The notes: generated by a model not told the origin, from the letters alone. 64,000 nt of DNA from Actinomyces faecalis (GCF_013184985.2 NZ_CP063418.1:868001-932000); one strand, 5' to 3'; shown: positions 40,325-49,203, counted from the stretch's first letter. Program-made: numbers and translations.

Positions 40325-41485
40325 TCAGGGTTTGAAGGCGTCGATAACTGCCATGTTCGACGCCCACAGGCCTCGGTCCGGCTGCCAGAGAAGGTGGAGG
40401 TCGCGGAGCCGGTGGAGGTCTCTGGTCAGGGTGCGCTCGGTGTTGATGTAGGCGGCTGCGAGGTCGGGCGTGAGCCGGGAGATCTCACGTCGCGACAGCG
40501 GGCGCTCCGGCATGGCGAGCGCCAGGTCCCGGCGGCGGTCCTTGGTCTTTCCTGAGGGCTCGTCGTGCATGACCTCGTGGATGTAGCTGACCCAGGCGAT
40601 CCGTCGCTGGTCCTCCTGGACCTCTGCGATCTGCTCGCGCAGCTTGTCGACGAACCCGCCCGCGCTGTACTGGATGAACCCGGCGACGTCATCCTTCTTC
40701 GAGGCGTCGTCCAGGCGCCGGTAGTAGCGGGTCCTGGTCTCGTTGTAGAAGTCTGACAGGAGGTTGGTGGACACCCACGGCACGATCCCGGAGGCGGCCA
40801 GGATCGCGACCTGCAGGAGTCTGGCTGTCCGCCCGTTGCCGTCTCCGAAGGGGTGGATCCAGGCGACGTAGAGGTGGCCGAGGGCTGCGGCGAGGAAGGC
40901 GTTGAAGAACCTCATGTCAGCCGGTGCGTCCGGGTCGTTGACGTGGGTCAGGTACTCGTCGTTGAGCCACTGGCAGAGCCGCTCGACGAGGTAGGGCACG
41001 TCCTCAGGCGGTGCGGGACGGTAGGTGCCGACGGACAGCTGGGCGGTCGTGTACTCGCCGGGGGTGACGTGGTCGGCGACCTCGAGGCCCTTGAGGATCC
41101 TGGCGTTCTGGTCCTTGAGCCACTGCGCGGTCAGGGTGAGGCCTCGGCCGCGCTGGGTTGAGTCGATGTCGTGGAGGGCCTCGAGGATGTTGCGTACCTC
41201 CTGCTCCAGGTACTCCCTGGACGGGGGCAGGCTCTCGCCGTCGTCGATGATCCGGTTGAGGTCGTCCTCGGTCAGCGTGTTGCCCTCGATGGCCGTGGTT
41301 GAGAGGGCTCCGCGCCTGACGTAGAGCGAGGCTAGCTCGTTGGCGCGTTGGGGCTGCAAGGGGGTGCCTACTAGGTGCTGGCACTTGGAGAAGGCTTCGC
41401 CCAGCTGAGCCCACAGGGCGTTGTACTCAGTGTGGAACGTGAAGGTGATCCAGGGGGCACGAGTGGTGTAAAGACGCTCTCCCAT
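40325..41485 (-). CDS. Fic-domain AMP-transferase-type protein
   Basis: 386 aa from ATG 41485 (ATG 41521 would add 12). The inhibitory motif S-T-T-A-I-E-G-N lies about 65 residues in, and the active-site motif HPFGDGNGRTAR near the middle, so this is a class II Fic protein with an N-terminal autoinhibitory helix. A C-terminal winged helix (PLSRREISRLTPDLAAAYINTERTLTRDLHRL) follows, as in the common Fic/DUF4172-like family. It transfers AMP (or another nucleotide) to an unknown target. All catalytic residues appear intact. Confidence 0.92.
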   Translation of the reverse strand: MGERLYTTRAPWITFTFHTEYNALWAQLGEAFSKCQHLVGTPLQPQRANELASLYVRRGALSTTAIEGNTLTEDDLNRIIDDGESLPPSREYLEQEVRNILEALHDIDSTQRGRGLTLTAQWLKDQNARILKGLEVADHVTPGEYTTAQLSVGTYRPAPPEDVPYLVERLCQWLNDEYLTHVNDPDAPADMRFFNAFLAAALGHLYVAWIHPFGDGNGRTARLLQVAILAASGIVPWVSTNLLSDFYNETRTRYYRRLDDASKKDDVAGFIQYSAGGFVDKLREQIAEVQEDQRRIAWVSYIHEVMHDEPSGKTKDRRRDLALAMPERPLSRREISRLTPDLAAAYINTERTLTRDLHRLRDLHLLWQPDRGLWASNMAVIDAFKP

Positions 41486-41542
41486 GCAGCAGATACTACA
41501 ACTTTGCTCTATTTTGTCCATATCTCGCGGTATGTGGGCTGT

Positions 41543-42034
41543 CTAAAGATTGAGCTCACGCGGCAAGTGGTCGCATGCGCGCGTTGACCTGGGCGAGGTT
41601 GACCTGGCCCGAGCATCGGTGTCGATGATGCCGCGCTTGACCCACTTCTTGAGGGTGTCGGCTTTGAGACCCGGGTGGAGTGCGCAGGCCTGCTCGCGAC
41701 TGACCCAGACCTCGGCGCTGGTGGTGGTGAGGGTGTGGGTGCGGGTGGCGTCGATGATGTGGCCGTCGGGCCACCAGGCGTCGCAGTCCCGGCATGTGCG
41801 CCAGTCGGACAGGCCCGTCTCGGTGGGCTGACGGGTCAGCACTCCGCCGCAGGCGGGGCAGGCGTGGTCCTCGTCGATGGTGTCGGTGTGGCCGGTGAGG
41901 GCGGCGACCCTGGCGTGGTGACGGGCCAGCTCCTCGCTGAGCGACCTCCACTCCTCGGGGTGGGCGCGCACGGCCTGGTCCGCGATGGAGGCGAGGTAGG
42001 TCAGGGAGTCGGTGAGGCGGTCTGCGTTGTGCAC
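41543..42034 (-). CDS. Zinc-ribbon/HTH protein, phage- or plasmid-like
   Basis: 163 aa from GTG 42034 with GGAGGAG ahead. A four-cysteine zinc ribbon (HACPACGGVL and TCRDCDAWW) is followed by a MerR-like HTH (VWVSREQACALHPGLKADTLKKWVKRGIIDT). An N-terminal helical segment precedes both. Such proteins occur in actinophage and integrative-element cargo. Its C-terminus (STSPRSTRACDHLPRELNL) looks frayed and could be altered. Confidence 0.6.
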   Translation of the reverse strand: MHNADRLTDSLTYLASIADQAVRAHPEEWRSLSEELARHHARVAALTGHTDTIDEDHACPACGGVLTRQPTETGLSDWRTCRDCDAWWPDGHIIDATRTHTLTTTSAEVWVSREQACALHPGLKADTLKKWVKRGIIDTDARARSTSPRSTRACDHLPRELNL

Positions 42035-42160
42035 GTGGCTCCTCCGGAGGGTGGGGCCGATACTCTAAATGATAGTGATTATTACTAACGTCTAGGGGTC
42101 GACAAGAACTTTCTAGTTCAGGCTTGCAATGATGTTCTAGTGTGGGGTCGGCTTCATGTC

Positions 42161-42370
42161 ATGAAGAGGGTGGCGGTACTCAAGCGGCTCAGGAAGCAGG
42201 CCGACAAGATGGGCCTTGAGCTCGACACGCACGAGCTCACGCGTCACACCGTCGTCGTCGGAGGCGTGTCGCGCACCCTCGGTCGCCACAGCGAGATCGA
42301 CGACGTGACCGCAGGATAGTTCTTCGACCAGTTCGCCGACGTGCTCGGCGAGAAAGGATGGTGGAGATGA
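42161..42370 (+). pseudogene. HicA-like toxin gene interrupted by TAG
   Basis: ATG 42161 opens a frame encoding MKRVAVLKRLRKQADKMG, then HTVVVGGVSRTLGRHSEIDD. A TAG at 42,317-42,319 interrupts it, and the same frame continues as FFDQFADVLGEKGWWR to TGA 42,368-42,370. The second part completes the protein naturally and overlaps the next ATG as ATGA, so a single nonsense mutation in a HicA-type gene is the simplest reading. The family is assigned from pattern and pairing. Confidence 0.7.
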
Positions 42371-42640
42371 GGACCTTCATGGTCACGGCCGAGCGAGGCC
42401 GAGGTGACTGGTGAGTGCTGGAGGCCCCCGAGGTGGGGGTCGTCTCCCAGGTCCGCCGCCTGGACCAGGCCGAGGAGGAGATGCGCGAGGCGATCGCCTA
42501 CCTGGCTGGCCTGGCTCAGGACGAGGTCGCGGTGGACCTAGTGCCCGTGCTGCCCGAGGCGTACACGTCCGCTGCTGCTCAGGCTGAGGAGTCGCGTCGT
42601 GCTGCGGCCGAGGCCACCCGTGCGGCGGCCAGGTGGAGGA
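42367..42640 (+). pseudogene. HicB-like antitoxin gene with in-frame TGA and lost 3' end
   Basis: ATG 42367 encodes MRTFMVTAERGRGDW, then TGA (42,412-42,414), and the same frame continues VLEAPEVGVVSQVRRLDQAE through MREAIAYLAGL, the recognisable HicB-type fold. A GTG at 42,415 could restart it without the N-terminus. After about 42,640 the frame is only the antisense of the leftward gene, so the usual C-terminal HTH is missing. Confidence 0.7.
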
Positions 42641-43118
42641 AGAACGGCCGTGCGACGTCGGGGTCGGCGTCGGTCTCCTCCTTGGCCTTGCGTAGATCCC
42701 GGATGAGGTCGGTTCGGACGGGGGTGAGGTCCTCCCGCTCGGTGATCTCGTCGCCGTGGTCCCGGCTGAAGCAGAAGTGGTCGTCCTCGCTGACGTATCC
42801 ACCGGCCGGATCACGTAGGGCGAGGGTGCCCGAAGGGATGGAGTCGCCTTTCCAGTCCGCGCTTTTGGAGATGCGGATGAGTGGGGCGATGGAGCACGCT
42901 GGTTTCTCTGGCCCTGGCTCGGTGGTGTCCGTGACGACGTCGACCGTGTAGTCGTCTTTCGTTGTGTACGGGTAATCACCTTTTACGTCGGTGAATATCC
43001 GTCTGGTGCCCGACGGCGTAGAGGTGATGGCGGTGACCGTCTCGGTCTGGCCATGCGCTCGGATCCTGTCGCCAGACTTGATGTCGTGGGCGGGGCGGAC
43101 GATGAGAGTTTCAGTTAT
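42579..43118 (-). pseudogene. Hypothetical protein gene with ATA in place of its start codon
   Basis: The credible protein begins ITETLIVRPAHDIKSGDRIRAHGQTETVTAI and continues with normal codon use for about 160 residues. An AGGAGG site (43,125-43,130) stands six bases before codon ATA at 43,116-43,118. No ATG, GTG or TTG occurs in frame near it, so the start was probably ATG and is now ATA, or ATA is used. The last ~20 codons are antisense to the HicB-like remnant, which suggests fusion by deletion near 42,640. Confidence 0.55.
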
Positions 43119-43437
43119 TACGATCCTCCTGCGTGCTGATCTCGTGCTGTAGCCAGGCGTCCGCCGTCGTGACGGCTGCACCGCCTGGAGAGTCCAACGA
43201 GGTGTCTGGCTGCTTGGGGGTAGTAGTCGATCTGCATCAGGCCTGTGTCTACGCGTGCCGTCTCCCCTAAGGGCAGCCCTTGGAGTGGGGGCCTGTGGCG
43301 CCGCGAGCGCTATTACGGTCCTCAACCTCGCCGTGGTCTTAGTGCTGGTAGGGGAGTGGGTGGGCATGGCGCGTGTCCCCACTGGGGCCCCATAGGCCCC
43401 CTCCGGGGGGGAATCGTTGGAATTCCAACGAAGAGTG
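43119..43437. other. Intergenic stretch between island remnant and tmRNA
   Basis: About 320 bp with no supported gene. The open leftward frame across it is only an upstream extension of the pseudogene. It ends in the palindrome at 43,414-43,431 just after the tmRNA 3' end. Confidence 0.5.
43414..43431 (-). terminator. Probable tmRNA terminator hairpin
   Basis: TCGTTGGAATTCCAACGA is a perfect 18-bp palindrome starting 7 nt after the tmRNA CCA end in the direction of transcription. There is no long T-tract. Confidence 0.55.
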
Positions 43438-43808
43438 TGGTGGAGATGGGGGGAATCGAACCCCCGTCCGACGGTGGTGCAACAGGACTTCTCCGGGTGC
43501 AGTTCGCTAGTGATTTTCTCAGCCCCGGCGTCTCACGCGAACAAGGACGCCGACGGGCTCAGTCACCTAAAAGTTCCGAAGCCCTCGATGACGAAGGACC
43601 TCAGCAGTGGCTCCCTAGATGACGCCAGGAACCGGGGCGGAAGCAGTCCCCGGGCTGACGGACTTCGAGGCTCGCTCAGGCGGCGAGGGCGAAGTCGGTG
43701 CGAGTGTTATCGGCACCTATTGGTTCGCACAGAGCGTTGACGAGATGACTGTGCATCCTCGACCCGCTTCTCCTGAACCCACGACCGTCGTCGAAACCGA
43801 TCATCCCC
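43438..43808 (-). ncRNA. ssrA: tmRNA (transfer-messenger RNA)
   Basis: Minus strand, 371 nt. The 5' end GGGGATGATCGGTTTCGAC pairs with the 3' end CATCTCC followed by ACCA, and the T-arm reads GGGGGTTCGATTCCCCC. The tag frame (43,714 to 43,676) encodes ADNTRTDFALAA and TGA. It works with SmpB to rescue stalled ribosomes and mark products for ClpXP-type proteolysis. The 3' end faces the accessory island, a common integration target. Confidence 0.97.
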
Positions 43809-44038
43809 TGTGTAGTTGTCAACGGCCGCCGGAGTGGCAACCTGCAACTGGCCCCTCAGGGCTGAACCGTTATGGTAGCAGCCCTGACGTCACGGGCAAC
43901 ACCGGTGTCTCGTCCTGCTGCTCCTGTCCTCCTGGGTCTCGCTGAGGGCGAGCAGCTGTAGAGCCGCGTTCAGGGGGTGCCATGATGGTGCCCACAGGCC
44001 GCACGTTGGCACGGCTGGTGCTCACACAGGAGGAGTCA

Positions 44039-45034
44039 ATGGAGACAAGGTTGTTCAAGGCTCTGGACCGACAGGTGTCTGCGGTCGGTGTCGGGACCTG
44101 GCAGCTCGGCGCTGACTGGGGAGAGGTGGACCCGGCTGACGCCACCGCCACGCTCGAGGCCGCCCTGGACAGCGGCGTGACCTTCATCGACACCGCTGAC
44201 GTCTACGGCGACGGCCGTTCCGAGCGCTTCGTGGGGAGCTTCCTCAAGGACCACCCTGACTCCGGCCTGACGGTGGCCACCAAGATGGGGCGCCGGGTGG
44301 ACCAGCTGCCGGAGAACTACACCCGTGACGCCTTCATGGCATGGAACGACCGCTCGCGGGGGAACCTGGGGGTCGAGGCCCTCGACCTGGTCCAGCTTCA
44401 CTGCCCGCCCAGCGAGGTCATTGACGCCGAGCAGACCTGGGACTGGCTGGAGGAGATGGTCGAGCAGGGGCGCATCCGCGCCTACGGCGTGAGCGTGGAG
44501 ACCTGCGACCAGGCCTTGTCCGCCATGACCCGGCCTGGCTGCGCCTCGGTCCAGATCATCCTCAACGTCCTGCGGCGCAAGCCCCTGGAGCAGGTCCTCC
44601 CGATGGCGCAGAGCACCGGTACCGCGATCATCGCGCGCGTCCCGCTCGCCTCAGGCCTGCTGTCCGGCCGCTACACCGAGACCACGACCTTCGCCCCGAC
44701 CGATCACCGCAGCTACAACCGTGACGGCTCGGCCTTCGACGTCGGTGAGACCTTCTCCGGAGTCCCCTACGAGATCGGTGTCCAGGTTGCTCGCGAGTTC
44801 GTCTCCCTGTGCTCACAGACGGGGCCGCACGGAGCGACGCCTGCTCAGGTCGCCCTGCGCTGGATCCTGGACCAGCAGGGCGTGACCACCGTGATCCCTG
44901 GCGCCCGAAACGGCGCCCAGGCGCGGGTGAACGCGGCTGCCGGAGGCCTTGCGCCGCTGTCTGCTGAGCTGCACACGGCCTTGGAGGAGCTGTACGACCG
45001 TCTCATCCGCTCCCACGTGCACGACCGCTGGTAG
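44039..45034 (+). CDS. Aldo/keto reductase
   Basis: 331 aa from ATG 44039, chosen for the AGGAGG site; an ATG at 43982 is upstream. The AKR barrel motifs are visible: GVGTWQLGADWG, FIDTADVYGDGRSERFVG (catalytic Asp/Tyr), TKMG (Lys), LDLVQLHCPP, and IPGARNGAQARVNAAA at the end for NADP binding. It reduces unknown carbonyl substrates. It stands alone between ssrA and the permease gene. Confidence 0.92.
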   Translation: METRLFKALDRQVSAVGVGTWQLGADWGEVDPADATATLEAALDSGVTFIDTADVYGDGRSERFVGSFLKDHPDSGLTVATKMGRRVDQLPENYTRDAFMAWNDRSRGNLGVEALDLVQLHCPPSEVIDAEQTWDWLEEMVEQGRIRAYGVSVETCDQALSAMTRPGCASVQIILNVLRRKPLEQVLPMAQSTGTAIIARVPLASGLLSGRYTETTTFAPTDHRSYNRDGSAFDVGETFSGVPYEIGVQVAREFVSLCSQTGPHGATPAQVALRWILDQQGVTTVIPGARNGAQARVNAAAGGLAPLSAELHTALEELYDRLIRSHVHDRW

Positions 45035-45125
45035 GCCGCCGCGCCGTCGTCACCTGGACGAGAAGAGGGGGCGGGCAGCGTCCTCAGACGCCGCCCGGCC
45101 CACCCGTGTCCTGGCGGCACCGGCC

Positions 45126-47102
45126 CTAGTCGAGCTGCTCGAACTTGCGCGACCAGGCGCTACGGATCGGGTTCGCGTCAGCCACCATGGCGTCGAAGCG
45201 CTCGTCAGCGATGTCGATGACCTCGCCCACCGCGCTGCGCGCCTCGCGGGTTGGCGAGCTCTCGACACGGGCCCAGCCCCGGGAGAGCAGCTGGTGGCGG
45301 TCGGTGACGCGTTCGACGCACATGACCAGCGGGCGGGCGAACTTCTCCTGATAGGCCTGCGACAGGCCGCGTAGCTCGGCCTCCTCGGCGTCGTTGAAGG
45401 CGCCGAGCGCTAGGGAGGCGGTGTCGAGATCAGCCTGACTGTCGCCGTTGTCGCCTAGCAGGAGGTCGGCGATGTCGGCGTAGCCGGAGACCAGCGCCTC
45501 CTGCTCCTGCGGGCTGGCGGAGATGACCTCGTCCTCGAAGGCCTGGCGCAGGGCGGCGGTCGAGGCGAAGGGTCGGTGCCCCCACGCGCGCTCGGCCGGC
45601 CAGGAGGCGCTGGCGTAAAGGCGTGAGAAGACCTCGACGAACTGCTCGCGGTCCATCTTGTTGACCTCGTCCAGACCCACGGGGCGCCCGTGCACGAGCG
45701 CCACATCAGCTCCCTCCTGCTGACCGAGGTGGAAGAACAGCAGGTTGAGGACGACGGCGGTCAGTGCACCGATCGTCACGCCTGAGCCAAAGAGGATGGC
45801 GAGCCAGCTGGGCATCATCGAGGCGATGTCCGGCCTGAAGGTCACCAGCAGCGCCAGCCCTATGGAGGTGGAGACGATGACGGCGTTGCGGTTGTCGTGC
45901 ATATCGACCTTGCCGAGGGTCTGGATCCCCACGACGGCGACCGAGGCGAACATGGTCAGAGAGGCCCCGCCGATGACGGGGGAGGGGATGGAGGCGACGA
46001 CGGCAGCGGCCTTGGGCAGGAGCCCCAAGACGATCATGATGACGCCGGCGCAGGTGACGACCCAGCGTGAGCGCACGCGTGTGAGGCGCACCAGGCCGAC
46101 GTTCTGGGCGAAGCAGGTGTAAGGGAAGGAGTTAAGCACCCCGCCCAGCATGGTGGACAGGCCGTCAGCGCGCAGGGCGTTGGCCACGTGGGAGGGTGTG
46201 ATGCGCTTACCCACGACCTCACCGGTGGCGAAGACGTCGCCCGTGGTTTCCACGGCAGTGACGGCCATGACGATGAGCATGGAGATGATGCCGGTGACGG
46301 TGAAGGTCGGGATGCCGAAGTAGAACGGTGTGGTCATGCCTACGACCGCTGCCTCTCCGACGCTGGAGAAGTCGGTGTCACCCAGTACCCAGGCCAGGCC
46401 CGTGGCGGTCAGGAGGCCAATAAGGACGGAGATCGTGGACATGAATCCCTTGAAGACACGCTGGACCAGGACGATGAGTGCGATGGTGAGTAGCGCGTAG
46501 CCCAGACCGCGGAGCGTGGGGCCCGTCGGGTCCGCTCCGGCAGCGCTGGCTTGCGTGCCCCAGGCGACGATGTCACCGGCCGACACGCTCATGAGGGTGG
46601 TGCCCATGACTGTGAGCAGGGTGCCGGTGACCACAGGTGGGAAGAAGCGCAGGAGCCGGGCGAACCAGGGGGCTACGAGGAAGGTGGCGAGCCCGGCGGC
46701 GATGATTGACCCGTACATGGCGGTCAGGCCCTCGGTCCCGCCAGCCCCGCCCGAGGCGGCCAGGCCGATGGCGATCAGCGGGGAGACGGCGGTGAAGGTC
46801 ACCCCCTGGATCAGCGGCAGGCGTACGCCGATTTTCGGCCCCAACCCGGCGGACTGGATGATGGTGGCGATGCCACAGGTCAGCAGGTCGGCATTGATGA
46901 GGTGAACGGTGGTGGCCGCATCCAGGCTCAACCCAGAGGCGATCACCAGGGGGACGACGACGGCGCCCGCATAGAAGGCCAGGACGTGCTGGATACCCAG
47001 CACGGCAAGGCGGCCGATGGGAGGGACGGCGTCAACGGGGTCCTTGGGGCGGAGGGAGGGGGAGACGGGATTGGTGGCACCGGGGGACTGGCCGTAGGAC
47101 AT
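45126..47102 (-). CDS. NCS2 urate/xanthine permease fused to OHCU decarboxylase
   Basis: 658 aa from ATG 47102. Residues about 25-480 form a NCS2 permease with ~14 membrane segments, including GIQHVLAFYAGAVVVPLV, the family motif QNVGLVRLTRVRSRWV and an acidic VETTGDVFATGEVVGKR block. Residues about 500-658 match OHCU decarboxylase (UraD): MDREQFVEVFSRLYASASWPAERAW, FEDEVISASPQEQEALVSGYADI, and ERVTDRHQLLSRGWARVES. UraD completes urate breakdown to S-allantoin, so the fusion points to urate or a close purine as the cargo. Confidence 0.9.
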   Translation of the reverse strand: MSYGQSPGATNPVSPSLRPKDPVDAVPPIGRLAVLGIQHVLAFYAGAVVVPLVIASGLSLDAATTVHLINADLLTCGIATIIQSAGLGPKIGVRLPLIQGVTFTAVSPLIAIGLAASGGAGGTEGLTAMYGSIIAAGLATFLVAPWFARLLRFFPPVVTGTLLTVMGTTLMSVSAGDIVAWGTQASAAGADPTGPTLRGLGYALLTIALIVLVQRVFKGFMSTISVLIGLLTATGLAWVLGDTDFSSVGEAAVVGMTTPFYFGIPTFTVTGIISMLIVMAVTAVETTGDVFATGEVVGKRITPSHVANALRADGLSTMLGGVLNSFPYTCFAQNVGLVRLTRVRSRWVVTCAGVIMIVLGLLPKAAAVVASIPSPVIGGASLTMFASVAVVGIQTLGKVDMHDNRNAVIVSTSIGLALLVTFRPDIASMMPSWLAILFGSGVTIGALTAVVLNLLFFHLGQQEGADVALVHGRPVGLDEVNKMDREQFVEVFSRLYASASWPAERAWGHRPFASTAALRQAFEDEVISASPQEQEALVSGYADIADLLLGDNGDSQADLDTASLALGAFNDAEEAELRGLSQAYQEKFARPLVMCVERVTDRHQLLSRGWARVESSPTREARSAVGEVIDIADERFDAMVADANPIRSAWSRKFEQLD

Positions 47103-47245
47103 GCGGGAAGACTCTCCTAGGATGGGACGGACACGCCAGGTGACCTCCAACGCCCGCTGCGCGCTCCCACCGTGGGGAGGATTGCGTGCAGCCTGGGACA
47201 CGACGCCTGCCACCTGGCGGCCGCCATGCTACTGAAGGAACAGTC

Positions 47246-48319
47246 ATGTCACCTCTTGTCCCTGCCCGCCCCGACTATGACCCGCACACCCAGGTGGTCC
47301 TGGACGCGCTGGACGCGGCAGGTTTCGACCTGCCTCTCAATGACGAGACCCTGCCCCAGTGGCGAAAGTCCGTCGAGGTCACCAGGCAGCGGCTGATGGA
47401 CCAGCACCCGGACCTGGTGACCGCCGAGCGCGAGATCACCCGTGAGGACGGGTCGGCGATGGCGGTGGCCGTTGTCACCCTGGGCCAGGCCTCGTCGGCT
47501 GGCTGCGGGCAGGCGGCGGGCGCGCCGTTGTTCCTGTCGCTGCACGGCGGGGGCCGGGTCGTGGGGAACCGGTACGACGACGTCGTGCGCTGCGTGCCGT
47601 GGATGCGGCGGTGGGGAGGGGTCATCGTCTCCCCGGAGTACCGGCTGGCTCCTGAGCACCCCTCGCCGGCCGCGACGCAGGACTGTGTCGCGGCGCTGCG
47701 GTGGGCGCGTGAGCACGCCGAGGAGCTCGGGTGCGACCCGAGCAGGATCATCGTCACCGGCCCGAGCGCGGGAGGCGGGCTGGGAATGTGCGTCGCTCTG
47801 GCTGAACGGAGGCAGGAAGGGCCGCGGGCACTGGGCTACCTCCTGGACTACCCGATGCTTGACGACCGCACCGGGACGGTAGGGGACGACGGCGTCGTCC
47901 GGCCCAGCTCCGCAGCCCAGTTCCCGCAGGACGGGCGCTGGCCGACGTCCTGGAACACCTGGGCCTGGCAGCAGGTGCTGGGGGACAGACGGGGTGGTCC
48001 AGAGGTGACCGAGGCGGATGCGGCCGCGCGTGCTACGGACCTGAGCGGGCTCGGCGCTGTGTTCCTGTCAGTGGCCTCCGCCGAGGTCTTCCGTGACGAG
48101 GTGGTGGAGATGGCGAGCAGGATCTGGCGTGACGGTGGTGACTGTGAGCTCCACGTCTATCCCGGTGGGACCCACGCCATGGAGATCGTGTGCTGCACGT
48201 GGCTGGCTCGTGACCTGGAGCAGGCGCGTCAGTCGTGGTTGGAGCGCCTCCTACAGCCTCAGGACCCTGCGGAGAACCTGCAGCTGGTCATTGACAACGG
48301 CACCTACCCGGGGCTCTAG
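47246..48319 (+). CDS. Alpha/beta hydrolase, HSL/esterase family
   Basis: 357 aa, ATG 47246 after GAAGGAA. Oxyanion-hole motif LSLHGGGRVVG, nucleophile elbow GPSAGGG, and late Asp (AEVFRDEVV) and His (YPGGTHAME) complete the catalytic triad of hormone-sensitive-lipase-like esterases. EYRLAPEHPSPA between them is a family hallmark. It probably hydrolyses small esters. It is convergent with the regulator gene downstream. Confidence 0.9.
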   Translation: MSPLVPARPDYDPHTQVVLDALDAAGFDLPLNDETLPQWRKSVEVTRQRLMDQHPDLVTAEREITREDGSAMAVAVVTLGQASSAGCGQAAGAPLFLSLHGGGRVVGNRYDDVVRCVPWMRRWGGVIVSPEYRLAPEHPSPAATQDCVAALRWAREHAEELGCDPSRIIVTGPSAGGGLGMCVALAERRQEGPRALGYLLDYPMLDDRTGTVGDDGVVRPSSAAQFPQDGRWPTSWNTWAWQQVLGDRRGGPEVTEADAAARATDLSGLGAVFLSVASAEVFRDEVVEMASRIWRDGGDCELHVYPGGTHAMEIVCCTWLARDLEQARQSWLERLLQPQDPAENLQLVIDNGTYPGL

Positions 48320-48347
48320 GAGCCTCCGTCGTGGTCTGGGCGGACGT

Positions 48348-48375
48348 CGTCAGGGCGCGCAGGAGCGCCCTGACG
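48348..48375. terminator. Bidirectional terminator between esterase and GntR genes
   Basis: An 11-bp perfect stem (CGTCAGGGCGC and its complement) with a 6-nt loop directly abuts the stop of the leftward regulator gene and lies 29 nt after the esterase stop. Confidence 0.65.
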
Positions 48376-49140
48376 TCAGCGGCTCACGGAGGCCAGGAGC
48401 GGCTGGTAGTGGGACTTGATGGCTACGAGGTAGGAGTCGAGGTCTCCGGCCTGGGCTGTGAGCAGCATCTGGCGGTGCGAGACGGCGGTGTTCAGGATGT
48501 CCTTGGGCTCAGGAGCGCGTAGCAGCGGGATGAGTAGGACGTGAACCGCCCACAACGCATCAGTCAGGTGCTGGTAGAGCGGGTTGTCCAGCCGTGCCAG
48601 CAGCTGGGAGTGGAAGGCGCGGTCCTGCTCGGGGAAGGGCTGTCCCTGGTGCGCCAGATCCTCCATCCCCTCCAACGTCGTCTCGATGTGAGGGTCCTTG
48701 TTTCCCTTCCACGCACGGACCACCTCTGGGGCCAGGGCGGTGTCAAGCGTGGCACGCAGCTCGACCACGTTGAGCAGGCCTTGGTGGCCCTGATCGCGGT
48801 TGAGCAGGCCCCTGAAGACGAGAGACTCCACCATGGGGCGCATGGAGGCCTGGCCGACGAAGGTTCCGTGGCCGTGACGTACCTCGACGATGTCGAGGGC
48901 GACGAGGGTGCGCACGGCCTCGCGCACCGATGAGCGGGAGACGCCGAGGTCCTCGCACAGCTGGGACTCGGTGGGCAACGGGTCCCCGGGCTGTAGGTGT
49001 GCCTGGATGATGTAGTCCTTGATCGCCTGCATCGTGATCGTCGCCTGGGTCGCTGGCGCGGGGCTCAAGGACGGGTAGGCGCTGCGAAGGGCTGGTGAGG
49101 CCAAGGTGACGCTCAGGGCGGAGGGCCTTGCGATTGTCAT
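48376..49140 (-). CDS. nanR: GntR/FadR-family regulator of the sialic acid locus
   Basis: 254 aa, ATG 49140. The N-terminal winged helix is typical: MQAIKDYIIQAHLQPGDPLPTESQLCEDLGVSRSSVREAVRTLVALDIVEVRHGHGTFV. The C-terminal FCD domain (about residues 120-245) has His/Asp ligands (FHSQLLARLDN, VSHRQMLLTA). It is divergent from the importer genes. Matching sequence sites upstream of 49,240, 51,160 and 61,290 suggest that it represses uptake and catabolic genes until an intermediate binds. The symbol is inferred from context. Confidence 0.82.
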   Translation of the reverse strand: MTIARPSALSVTLASPALRSAYPSLSPAPATQATITMQAIKDYIIQAHLQPGDPLPTESQLCEDLGVSRSSVREAVRTLVALDIVEVRHGHGTFVGQASMRPMVESLVFRGLLNRDQGHQGLLNVVELRATLDTALAPEVVRAWKGNKDPHIETTLEGMEDLAHQGQPFPEQDRAFHSQLLARLDNPLYQHLTDALWAVHVLLIPLLRAPEPKDILNTAVSHRQMLLTAQAGDLDSYLVAIKSHYQPLLASVSR

Positions 49141-49203
49141 GGCTCTTGTGTCCTTCCTTGCTTTTCACTTTGGGGTTCTCTGTGTTAATGTCAGTCTACC
49201 AAC

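Noticed and set aside
42415-42951. 178-residue rightward open frame
   Set aside because: Its first part is the HicB-like remnant and the rest is the antisense of the leftward gene; not a single protein.
43119-43382. Upstream part of the leftward frame ending at 42,579
   Set aside because: Arg/Pro-rich shadow sequence with no ribosome site; real coding begins after AGGAGG at 43,125.
43438-43830. Short rightward open frames over the ssrA locus
   Set aside because: The DNA folds as tmRNA on the other strand, with tag frame and CCA end.
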